Assembly (NCBI GenBank): GCA_949935685.1
Contig: CATLGN010000097.1
Location: 1-6,439, forward strand
Length of the DNA: 6,439 nucleotides
Source: an uncultured Lachnospiraceae bacterium
GTDB taxonomy: Bacteria > Bacillota > Clostridia > Lachnospirales > Lachnospiraceae
Direction: 5' to 3'
The notes below the pieces were generated by a model. It did no database searches and was not told the origin of the DNA. It saw only the letters and a list, made by a program, of their open reading frames with translations. The position numbers and the translations under genes are program-made. This document shows, piece after piece, positions 1-5,896 of this stretch (its first letter is position 1; the number at the start of each line of letters is the position of its first letter).

Positions 1-33
1 ATTGTAACGCAGGACAGATAAGGAGGAAAGTGT

Positions 34-699
34 ATGACAAACGAACAAATGTTACGTCACGTTGATCACACACAGTTGAAGCCCTTTGCGACATGGGCGG
101 ACATCGAAAAATTATGCGAGGAGGCGATTCGGTACCAGACGGCTTCCGTCTGCGTGCCGCCGGCTTATATTAAGAGGATTGCGGATCAATACGGGGATAA
201 GGTCAATATCTGCACCGTGGTGGGATTTCCCCTGGGATACAGCGTAACGGAGGCAAAGAAGGCGGAGATCCGGGAAGCGCTGGCGGACGGCGCCAATGAG
301 ATCGATATGGTAGTCAATATCAGCGATGTGAAGAATCATCTGTATGATAAAGTGGAAGCGGAGATCCGGACACTGAAAGAGGCATGCGGCAGCCATATTT
401 TGAAAGTCATTGTGGAAACCTGTTTTCTGACGGAAGAAGAAAAGATTGCCATGTGCGAAGCCGTGACAAAGGCGGGCGCGGACTATATCAAGACATCGAC
501 AGGCTTCGGCACGGGCGGCGCCACGATGGAGGATGTGCTGTTATTCCGCGCGCATATCGGACCTGATGTAAAGATCAAGGCGGCAGGCGGCGTTAAAACC
601 AGAGAGGATATGGAAGCGTTTCTGGCGAACGGATGCGACAGAATCGGAACATCTTCCGCAGTCGGCATTCTGAACGGCGGCGCGGCGCAGGGATATTGA
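34..699 (+). CDS. deoC: Deoxyribose-phosphate aldolase
   Basis: This cytoplasmic class I aldolase reversibly cleaves 2-deoxy-D-ribose 5-phosphate to glyceraldehyde 3-phosphate and acetaldehyde, linking deoxynucleoside salvage to glycolysis. The 221-residue product has the normal length for short bacterial DeoC and is full length. Visible family motifs are HVDHTQLKP at residues 9-17, VVGFPLG at 62-68, EIDMVVN at 89-95 (D91 matches the catalytic aspartate), DYIKTSTGFG at 150-159 (K153 is the Schiff-base lysine) and KAAGGVKT at 182-189 (K182 is the second active-site lysine). The protein ends in Gln-Gly-Tyr; a C-terminal tyrosine is functionally important in the E. coli enzyme, so the native end seems intact. 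The start is set by AAGGAGG at 20-26, seven bases before the ATG. The aminopeptidase gene follows after 35 bp with no terminator between, so co-transcription is likely. Any promoter lies upstream of the window. Confidence 0.97.
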   Translation: MTNEQMLRHVDHTQLKPFATWADIEKLCEEAIRYQTASVCVPPAYIKRIADQYGDKVNICTVVGFPLGYSVTEAKKAEIREALADGANEIDMVVNISDVKNHLYDKVEAEIRTLKEACGSHILKVIVETCFLTEEEKIAMCEAVTKAGADYIKTSTGFGTGGATMEDVLLFRAHIGPDVKIKAAGGVKTREDMEAFLANGCDRIGTSSAVGILNGGAAQGY

Positions 700-734
700 G
701 CAGGCGTGGACAGGAAAAGAAAAGGGGCCCATAT

Positions 735-2552
735 ATGACAGACAAAAAAGTGATCAGGCAGCGGCTGCGAATGATGCGGACTGCCATGCGGGAGGCGGGA
801 CTGGACTATTATCTGGTGCCGACGGCGGATTTTCATAATTCCGAATATGTCAGCGATTATTTTAAGGAGCGGGAATATCTTTCCGGTTTTACCGGTTCCA
901 ACGGCACGCTGGTGATTTCTGCGGAGGAAGCCGGGCTGTGGACGGACGGGCGGTATTTTCTGCAGGCGGAGCGGGAGCTGGCGGATACGGGAATCCGTCT
1001 GTTCCGCATGCAGGAGGAAGGCGTACCGGACATCTGCACATATCTGAAACGGAATATGTGGGAGGGACAGACGCTGGGATTCGACGGCAGGGTGGTGACG
1101 GCGGCGTTCGGAAAACGGCTTGAGCAGGCGCTTGCGGAGAAAAAGATCCGCATTGCTTATGAACGGGACGTTGTGGACACGATATGGCCGGACCGTCCTG
1201 CATTCCCCTGCAGCAGAGCGGAAACCGTACCGGAGGCATATTGCGGGAAAAGCACGGTGGAAAAGCTGGCCGAAGTCAGAAAGAAGATGAAAGAGGAGAA
1301 GGTATCCGCTTTTTTCCTGAGCCGTCTGGATGATCTGATGTGGCTTTTTAATCTGCGGGGCGATGACGTGCGGTACAATCCGGTGTTGATGTCATATGGG
1401 TTTATTACGGAGACGGATGCCTGCATCTTTCTGCAGGCGGGAGCGCTGCAGCGGGAAACACTGGACGGTATGCGGTGCGCCGGCGTCGGAATCCGGGATT
1501 ATTTCAGCGCCGGCTCTTTTTTGCAGGAATATTTTCTGAGCGGACAGCGCGCCGGCGGGACGGTTTTGTACGACTGCGAGCAGGTAAACTATGCGATGTT
1601 TCGGATTTTCCGTGCGTACGGAAACTGCAGGGAAGCGGCGAATCCCACAGAGCTGCTGAAAGCGGTGAAAAATGAAACGGAGCTTTCCTATATCCGCAGC
1701 ATTTATCTGAAAGACAGTGTGGCCGTGACGAAATTTATTTACTGGATTAAACGGGCGGTTACAGAAGGGACGGTAACGGAATGCAGCGCGGGCGCTTATC
1801 TGGACGAGCTGCGGCGGGGGATTCCCGAATTTCTGAACGTTTCGTTCCCGACGATCAGCGCCTATATGGAAAACGCGGCCATGATGCATTATGAGGCCCG
1901 GGAGGACGCCTGCAGTACGCTGGAAGCGGACGGGATGCTGCTTGTGGACTCCGGCGGTCAGTATCTGGGCGGCACGACGGATGTTACGAGGACGATCGCG
2001 CTCGGAGCGGTTTCACAGGGCATGAAGGAGCATTTTACGGCGGTTGCCGTCGGCATGCTGCGGTTGGCCGACGCCAGATTCCTGTACGGCTGTACCGGCC
2101 GGAACCTGGATATTCTTGCCCGGGGACCGCTGTGGGACAGAAATATGGACTATAAATGCGGAACGGGACATGGCGTGGGCTATATGCTGAACGTACACGA
2201 GGGGCCGCAGAATATCCGCTGGCGGTATCGGGACGGCGCACGGGAAGCCGTTCTGGAAGAGGGGATGATCGTGACGGATGAACCCGGCGTTTATCTGGAC
2301 GGCCGGTATGGTATCCGTACGGAGAATGTATTGGAAGTGAAAAAAGGGCTCAAATGCGACGACGGTCAGTTTATGCATTTTGCGCATCTTACATTTGTGC
2401 CCATTGACAGAGAGGCGATTTTGCCGGAGCAGATGCCGCCGCGGGAGCGGGAGTCGCTGAACCGGTACCATCGGACGGTTTATGAGAAAATCTCCCCGTA
2501 TCTGACGGAGGAAGAACGGGCGTGGCTGGCGGAGGCTACCGCGGAAGTGTAA
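735..2552 (+). CDS. Xaa-Pro aminopeptidase, three-domain M24B type (aminopeptidase P)
   Basis: This metallopeptidase removes the N-terminal residue from peptides whose second residue is proline, probably in cytoplasmic peptide recycling; no signal peptide is seen. The 605-residue product matches the long, three-domain form (like eukaryotic XPNPEP1) rather than the ~440-residue E. coli PepP. The N-terminal creatinase-like domain carries HNSEYVSDYF, SGFTGSNGT and LWTDGRYF (about residues 34-80). A second related domain spans roughly 170-320. The C-terminal pita-bread catalytic domain has all five expected metal ligands: D405 in VDSGGQY, D416 in TTDVTRT, H479 in GTGHGVGY, E516 in DEPGVY and E530 in RTEN, with spacing like the family. 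H385 in MMHYEA is probably the conserved substrate-binding histidine. The ATG at 735 is chosen because AAAGGGG lies at 721-727 and the family N-terminus begins here. The same frame is open back to an ATG at 633 inside deoC, which would add 34 basic, non-family residues. Confidence 0.95.
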   Translation: MTDKKVIRQRLRMMRTAMREAGLDYYLVPTADFHNSEYVSDYFKEREYLSGFTGSNGTLVISAEEAGLWTDGRYFLQAERELADTGIRLFRMQEEGVPDICTYLKRNMWEGQTLGFDGRVVTAAFGKRLEQALAEKKIRIAYERDVVDTIWPDRPAFPCSRAETVPEAYCGKSTVEKLAEVRKKMKEEKVSAFFLSRLDDLMWLFNLRGDDVRYNPVLMSYGFITETDACIFLQAGALQRETLDGMRCAGVGIRDYFSAGSFLQEYFLSGQRAGGTVLYDCEQVNYAMFRIFRAYGNCREAANPTELLKAVKNETELSYIRSIYLKDSVAVTKFIYWIKRAVTEGTVTECSAGAYLDELRRGIPEFLNVSFPTISAYMENAAMMHYEAREDACSTLEADGMLLVDSGGQYLGGTTDVTRTIALGAVSQGMKEHFTAVAVGMLRLADARFLYGCTGRNLDILARGPLWDRNMDYKCGTGHGVGYMLNVHEGPQNIRWRYRDGAREAVLEEGMIVTDEPGVYLDGRYGIRTENVLEVKKGLKCDDGQFMHFAHLTFVPIDREAILPEQMPPRERESLNRYHRTVYEKISPYLTEEERAWLAEATAEV

Positions 2553-2570
2553 CAGGTTATGTCCGCAGAG

Positions 2571-2880
2571 TCCGGACAGAAAAATCGGGCAAGAGGTAGT
2601 GCATGCGGGAATCCGGACGGGCATTGCCTTTGCCGTGCCGGACTGCGGGCATAAACGGTTCTAAGCGGTTTATTTTCCGGTTGTGGCAGGTCTGCAACCG
2701 GCCTCCATGCGCCATCCGGGCGCAGGTCGGCCTTTTCCGGGAATCCATTCCCGAAAATTGCAGGGTACTGATAAACCGCTAAGAACCGTTAATGCCCTCC
2801 GAAGGCACAGCAAAAGCAATGCCCGTCCGGATTCCCTGAGCACTATGGTGAAGCGATTTTTGCGTCCGCATTCTGTCGGA
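2571..2880 (-). repeat. Structured quasi-palindromic intergenic element, copy 1 (minus orientation)
   Basis: This non-coding element begins 18 bp after the aminopeptidase stop. It is one long imperfect inverted repeat with a branched head. The outer base pairs 2571-2578 with 2874-2880 and aaaaatcg (2580-2587) with cgattttt (2854-2861), then tagtgc (2597-2602) with gcacta (2840-2845). The main arm is a perfect 21-bp match, 2607-2627 with 2816-2836. Next, 2651-2673 pairs with 2771-2793 (21 of 23). The head holds a hairpin at 2733-2757 and a gcgcc-type hairpin around 2702-2726. Read on the minus strand it aligns with the element at 2961-3244, including a 19-base identical block (2808 to 2790) and a 51-base block with 45 identities (2734 to 2684), which sets the orientation. 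No ORF here looks like a real protein. It may be a structured RNA, a MITE-like repeat, or a 3' boundary for the deoC unit. I do not recognise the family. Confidence 0.8.
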
Positions 2881-2960
2881 AGCGCGATTGAACTCGGAAT
2901 ACAATTTTATGTATTGGATGCCTGACAAACACATTATTTTATTCAAAAGCATGTTTTAAG
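2881..2960. other. AT-rich spacer between the two inverted element copies
   Basis: This 80-bp stretch is clearly richer in A/T than the repeats on either side. It holds a small inverted repeat, aataca (2899-2904) with tgtatt (2910-2915), and an A-run/T-run pair around aaaagcatgtttt (2945-2957). A weak promoter-like pair, TTGGAT (2914-2919) and TTTTAT (2937-2942) with a 17-base spacer, would fire toward the plus-strand element, but it is a poor match. No convincing minus-strand promoter is visible. No coding potential is seen. Confidence 0.45.
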
Positions 2961-3244
2961 GGACGGAAAAATCTGCAATGCGTATATGTTCCGGTGAGGA
3001 CGGACACTCCCGGCTTTGTGCCTTCGGAGGGCATTAGCGGCTCTTACGGCTGCGCCGCCGCCTGCAATTCCCGGACAGGGAGGTCCGGGGAAGGCCGACG
3101 TGCGCCTGGACGGCGCATAGAGGCCGGTTGCATGCCTGCCAATATCCATTGCCGCAGCCGTTAGAACCGCTTATATCCGCAGTCCGGTACAAAACCGGGA
3201 GTGCCCGTCCTCACCGGAAAGCAATATGGTTGTCAGCATTTTCC
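2961..3244 (+). repeat. Structured quasi-palindromic intergenic element, copy 2 (plus orientation)
   Basis: This is the second, diverged copy of the same element, opposite in orientation to the one at 2571-2880. The base pairs ggaaaa (2965-2970) with ttttcc (3239-3244). The main arm pairs 2989-3013 with 3195-3219 (24 of 25), extended by tttgtgcc (3015-3022) with ggtacaaa (3187-3194). The inner arm pairs 3033-3054 with 3153-3174 (19 of 22). The head has cccggac (3070-3076) with gtccggg (3083-3089), and tgcgcc (3101-3106) with ggcgca (3112-3117), the latter enclosed by ggcc at 3093-3096 and 3122-3125. The 19-base block shared with copy 1 is at 3018-3036, the 51-base block at 3091-3141, and a third block at 3162-3190. 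Much of the arm sequence differs from copy 1, but complementarity is kept. The element ends 11 bp before the pckA -35 box, so it could be an upstream regulatory or insulating structure, or simply a repeat that landed there. Confidence 0.8.
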
Positions 3245-3255
3245 TGAATTGATTA

Positions 3256-3284
3256 TTGACTTTTTCCCGGGCTTTTGAGATAAT
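3256..3284 (+). promoter_or_regulatory. Sigma-A-type promoter for pckA
   Basis: TTGACT at 3256-3261 and GATAAT at 3279-3284 are separated by 17 bases, one mismatch each from the sigma-A consensus. Transcription would start near 3291, giving a leader of about 87 nt before the pckA ATG at 3378. Confidence 0.75.
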
Positions 3285-3309
3285 ATTCAGGATAGAACCG
3301 GAAGGTATC

Positions 3310-3337
3310 TGTCCCGGATTTGCGGAATCTGCGGACA
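3310..3337 (+). promoter_or_regulatory. Hairpin in the pckA 5' leader
   Basis: Within the predicted pckA leader, tgtcc (3310-3314) pairs with ggaca (3333-3337) and cggatt (3315-3320) pairs with aatctg (3326-3331). One base is bulged (3332) and the loop is tgcgg, giving 11 pairs. No T-run follows, so it is not an intrinsic terminator, and it ends 26 bases before the ribosome binding site. It could stabilise the mRNA or be a protein site. The fold is seen in the sequence; a regulatory role is only inferred. Confidence 0.4.
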
Positions 3338-3377
3338 TGATATGAAATATACATTAATTATATAAGGAGGACGTAAT

Positions 3378-5084
3378 ATGTCAACGAAAGCGTATTATCC
3401 GTTAAATGAGATCGGTGCCGGAAAACCGGGTTTTTCCAAAACGCGTTCCATCATCGAAGCTGCTTTTTACGGAAACAACGTGGTAAAGGTCAACACATTA
3501 AAAGAAGCTTATGAATTAGCAAAAAATTCTCCCGGAACTGTTGTAACGGACATGCCCGTTTATCATGGAGAAGAATTTGGTCTGGAAAAAGATGCAAAGG
3601 TTCTTTTATTTAATGACGGCGCCGTAACGGGACGTTATGCAGCGGCACGCCGCATCAAAGGCGAACCCGGCGTAGACGAAGCAAAGCTGGATAAAGTGGT
3701 TATGGATGCGGTTTATGAGACGCGCTGGAAAACGCTGTATCATGCGGAATGCTTTATCGGCCTTGATCCGGAATTTATGGCAAAGGCACATCTGCTGATT
3801 CCGGAAGGAGAAGAAAACATCCTGTATAACTGGATGCTGAACTTCCAGTATATGTCCGACGAATATGTAAAGATGTATAAGAAATCCAAACCCATCGGCG
3901 AAGGCAAAGAGCCTGACATCTATATTTTCTCCGATCCGCAGTGGGCGCCGCATGACGCACCGGATGTAGATTACAGTTGCCTGAGCGATCCGCTGACACT
4001 GTGCTATTTCGATACAAACCAGAACTGCGCCGCAATTCTCGGTATGAGATACTTCGGTGAGCATAAGAAGGGTACGCTGACCATGGCATGGGCGCTTGCT
4101 AACAGAAACGGTTATGCTTCCTGCCACGGCGGACAGAAAGAGTACACGCTTGCCGACGGTTCCAAGTTCGTTGCTTCCGTATATGGTCTGTCAGGTTCCG
4201 GAAAGTCCACACTGACGCATGCAAAGCACGGCGGCAAATATCCGATTACCGTTCTGCATGACGATGCATTTATCATCAATACCGACACCTGTTCTTCCGT
4301 AGCGCTGGAGCCTACTTATTTTGACAAGACAGCGGACTATCCGACAGGATGCCCTGACAATACGTATCTTCTGTCCGCACAGAACTGCTCCTGCACACTG
4401 GATGAGGACGGCAAGCTGCAGCTTGTGACAGAAGACATCAGAAACGGCAATGGCCGTGCGATCAAGTCTAAATTATGGTCCCCGAACCGTGTGGATAAGA
4501 TTGAAGCTCCGGTAAATGCGATCTTCTGGATTATGAAAGATCCTACGATTCCGCCGGTACTGAAATTAAAAGGTTCCGCGCTGGCTTCCGTTATGGGCGC
4601 TACGCTGGCTACCAAGACTTCTACCGCAGAGCGTGTTGCAGCAGGTACGGATATGAACGCACTGCGTATCGTACCGTATGCAAATCCGTTCAGAACCTAT
4701 CCGCTTGTACATGATTATGACAAGTTCAAGAAGCTGGTAGAAGAGAAGAACGTAGCATGCTATATCGTAAATACAGGCGATTTCATGGGCAAGAAGGTAA
4801 AACCGGCCGATACGCTTGGCATTCTGGAAACCATTGTGGAAGGAAAAGCGAATTTCGAGAAATGGGGCCCGTTCGAAGACATCGAGATCATGAACGACTG
4901 GTCCGGTAAGACAGGCGACTTTACGCCCGATTTAAACGACAAGGATTATGTGGCAGCGCTGAAGAACGCTATGCAGAACCGTGTTGACGCTGTGGAGGGC
5001 TTTGCAACAAAGAAGGAAGGCTATGACAAACTTCCGGATGAAGCATTGGAAGCAGTTAAGAAACTGGTAGACGCTCTGAACTAA
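3378..5084 (+). CDS. pckA: Phosphoenolpyruvate carboxykinase (ATP-type), divergent clostridial form
   Basis: The enzyme interconverts oxaloacetate plus ATP with phosphoenolpyruvate, CO2 and ADP in the cytoplasm. In fermenters it may run toward oxaloacetate and conserve energy as ATP (inference). The 568-residue product shows the P-loop GLSGSGKST at 270-278 (K276), the metal-binding pair D295-D296 in VLHDDAF, lysines K230-K231 in YFGEHKKGT, H250 in ASCHGG, and probable substrate arginines R86 in AVTGRYAAAR and R360 in GNGRAIK. It is somewhat longer than the ~540 residues of E. coli-type enzymes, and the region after R86 lacks the SPKDK-like sequence of classical forms, so it belongs to a divergent branch. 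AAGGAGG at 3364-3370 lies seven bases before the ATG. It has its own promoter (3256-3284) and terminator (5109-5140), so it is probably monocistronic. Codon choice is more even and A/T-leaning than in deoC and the aminopeptidase, consistent with high expression. Confidence 0.95.
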   Translation: MSTKAYYPLNEIGAGKPGFSKTRSIIEAAFYGNNVVKVNTLKEAYELAKNSPGTVVTDMPVYHGEEFGLEKDAKVLLFNDGAVTGRYAAARRIKGEPGVDEAKLDKVVMDAVYETRWKTLYHAECFIGLDPEFMAKAHLLIPEGEENILYNWMLNFQYMSDEYVKMYKKSKPIGEGKEPDIYIFSDPQWAPHDAPDVDYSCLSDPLTLCYFDTNQNCAAILGMRYFGEHKKGTLTMAWALANRNGYASCHGGQKEYTLADGSKFVASVYGLSGSGKSTLTHAKHGGKYPITVLHDDAFIINTDTCSSVALEPTYFDKTADYPTGCPDNTYLLSAQNCSCTLDEDGKLQLVTEDIRNGNGRAIKSKLWSPNRVDKIEAPVNAIFWIMKDPTIPPVLKLKGSALASVMGATLATKTSTAERVAAGTDMNALRIVPYANPFRTYPLVHDYDKFKKLVEEKNVACYIVNTGDFMGKKVKPADTLGILETIVEGKANFEKWGPFEDIEIMNDWSGKTGDFTPDLNDKDYVAALKNAMQNRVDAVEGFATKKEGYDKLPDEALEAVKKLVDALN

Positions 5085-5108
5085 TAAGCAGAAACAGGAA
5101 AGAGAGAA

Positions 5109-5140
5109 CAGGCAGGGAGATCATTTCCCTGCCTGATTTT
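5109..5140 (+). terminator. Rho-independent terminator of pckA
   Basis: A perfect 10-bp stem, caggcaggga (5109-5118) with tccctgcctg (5126-5135), has a 7-base loop and is followed by ATTTT. It sits 24 bases after the pckA stop codon. The T-run is short, but the stem is strong. Confidence 0.85.
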
Positions 5141-5187
5141 GTCACAGGGGAGATTCCTGCGGATTCCATGATGGAAAGGAGGTTACG

Positions 5188-5553
5188 ATGTCCGTATCAC
5201 TTTATTATACCGCAAGGCGGTCAACGCCGATAACGCAAGAGGAACGGGATCGCTGCGATGAGATTGCAGAGCGCTACGACAGGCAATATCCGTTTGGGGA
5301 ATTGTATGAAGGCTTTTGCATCTATGATTGGGAAATGGGAAAAGAGGAAAAAGATGTCATTCTGGACGGCGCCACAAAGCTGCCGCCGGATGACGACACA
5401 GAACATTGCATGCATATTTTGGAATGGTGGCTGGAGTGTCTGACAGCGCTGAATGATGCGCTTGTCGGTGCACAGTGGGAAGTGCATTTTGACGACATGG
5501 ATTTTACCTGGTCTGCGGAGGAACATTGCTTTTTGCCGGATATGGCAAATTGA
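5188..5553 (+). CDS. Hypothetical protein, 121 residues, acidic
   Basis: I do not recognise this protein. It is supported as a real gene by AAAGGAGG at 5175-5182, five bases before the ATG, by a clean position between the pckA terminator and the 6S RNA promoter, and by protein-like composition. The product is rich in Asp and Glu, has no signal peptide or membrane segment, and is probably a small cytoplasmic globular protein. Visible stretches are an N-terminal SLYYTARRSTPIT, then YPFGELYEGFCIYDWE (about 34-49), an acidic PPDDD at 66-70, a Trp-rich helix-like segment HILEWWLECLTALNDAL (75-91) and a C-terminal WEVHFDDMDFTW (97-108). No catalytic motif stands out. The promoter is not obvious; transcription may come from a weak site at 5141-5174 or from read-through past the pckA terminator. 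A small immunity-like or regulatory protein is possible but unsupported. Confidence 0.75.
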   Translation: MSVSLYYTARRSTPITQEERDRCDEIAERYDRQYPFGELYEGFCIYDWEMGKEEKDVILDGATKLPPDDDTEHCMHILEWWLECLTALNDALVGAQWEVHFDDMDFTWSAEEHCFLPDMAN

Positions 5554-5565
5554 AAAATCTGCTTT

Positions 5566-5582
5566 TATCGCAGTTCTGTGAT
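5566..5582 (+). terminator. Possible weak terminator after the 121-residue gene
   Basis: tatcgca (5566-5572, counting the T at 5566) can pair with tgtgata (5577-5583) across a gttc loop, 13 bases after the stop codon. The bases that follow (cggtttg) are a poor U-tract; a run of seven T lies further on at 5600-5606. It is weak and may be chance. Confidence 0.25.
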
Positions 5583-5616
5583 ACGGTTTGTCGCATTGAT
5601 TTTTTTGATCTGCATA

Positions 5617-5645
5617 TTGTAATTTTCAGAACGATTGGGTATAAT
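5617..5645 (+). promoter_or_regulatory. Sigma-A promoter of the 6S RNA
   Basis: TTGTAA at 5617-5622 and a perfect TATAAT at 5640-5645 are separated by 17 bases. An AT-rich stretch with seven T (5600-5606) lies just upstream, as in UP-element-assisted promoters. The predicted start near 5652 coincides with the 5' end of the 6S closing stem. Confidence 0.85.
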
Positions 5646-5651
5646 GTTAGT

Positions 5652-5835
5652 AACCTCAGGTGTGGATCAAATTCCTGTTATTTTTGAACCTACATTTACT
5701 TTAAACGGGATTCCTATATCGCCGGATTAATGTCAGGCCTTCATTGCGCAGAGGAAGACAGGCATCCGTGCTGCGGTCACCCACCTGGCGAAAGCTAGGA
5801 GTCAAAAGACAGGAACCACATTTTGGGGATACGGA
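5652..5835 (+). ncRNA. ssrS: 6S RNA, regulator of sigma-A RNA polymerase
   Basis: 6S RNA mimics an open promoter and binds the housekeeping RNA polymerase holoenzyme, reducing transcription in slow growth. The region folds in the 6S pattern. The closing stem pairs cctca (5654-5658) with tgggg (5824-5828) and tgtgg (5661-5665) with ccaca (5816-5820). A second stem pairs ttcctgtt (5672-5679) with gacaggaa (5808-5815). The central bubble has the 5' strand tttttgaacc onward (5681-5720) and a 3' strand containing a small hairpin, cctggc (5784-5789) with gctagg (5794-5799), around a GAAA tetraloop. The apical arm uses cggat (5723-5727) with atccg (5764-5768) and tgtc (5731-5734) with gaca (5757-5760). 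The bubble motifs resemble Firmicutes 6S RNAs as I remember them. It has its own promoter and terminator, and its length of about 185 nt is typical. The exact 3' end is estimated. Confidence 0.87.
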
Positions 5836-5840
5836 AGATA

Positions 5841-5873
5841 AAAGGCAGTTGCAAAACGCAACTGCCTTTTTTT
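5841..5873 (+). terminator. Strong Rho-independent terminator after 6S RNA
   Basis: A perfect 12-bp stem, aaaggcagttgc (5841-5852) with gcaactgccttt (5858-5869), has the loop aaaac and a run of seven T at 5867-5873. It ends the 6S transcript just before the next gene, whose ATG is 23 bases further on. Confidence 0.92.
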
Positions 5874-5896
5874 CAGTATGTCTTTTGGGAGGAAAT

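Noticed and set aside
633..734. Upstream in-frame ATG that would extend the aminopeptidase into deoC by 34 residues
   Set aside because: It has no ribosome binding site, the added residues are arginine-rich and unlike the family, and the ATG at 735 has AAAGGGG in place.
1392..2624. Long antisense ORFs opposite the aminopeptidase gene
   Set aside because: They are frame shadows of a GC-rich coding sequence; the plus-strand protein has all catalytic residues.
2683..2925. 80-codon plus-strand ORF in the intergenic region
   Set aside because: It lies across both arms of copy 1, has no ribosome binding site, and its peptide is low-quality Arg/Pro/Ser sequence explained by the palindrome.
2943..3149. 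68-codon minus-strand ORF in the intergenic region
   Set aside because: It lies wholly in copy 2 and the spacer, has no start signals, and is not conserved as protein between the two copies.
2553..3244. CRISPR array or integron attC sites
   Set aside because: There are only two copies, inverted, each ~300 bp and self-complementary, with no spacers of regular size and no cas or integrase gene.
3291..3377. T-box or other named riboswitch in the pckA leader
   Set aside because: The leader is only about 87 nt with one simple hairpin, no T-box core sequence, and no terminator/antiterminator pair.
5652..5873. Riboswitch or attenuator controlling the gene at 5897
   Set aside because: The single closed stem with a large bubble, its own promoter, and known 6S-like bubble motifs fit 6S RNA better than any riboswitch aptamer I know.
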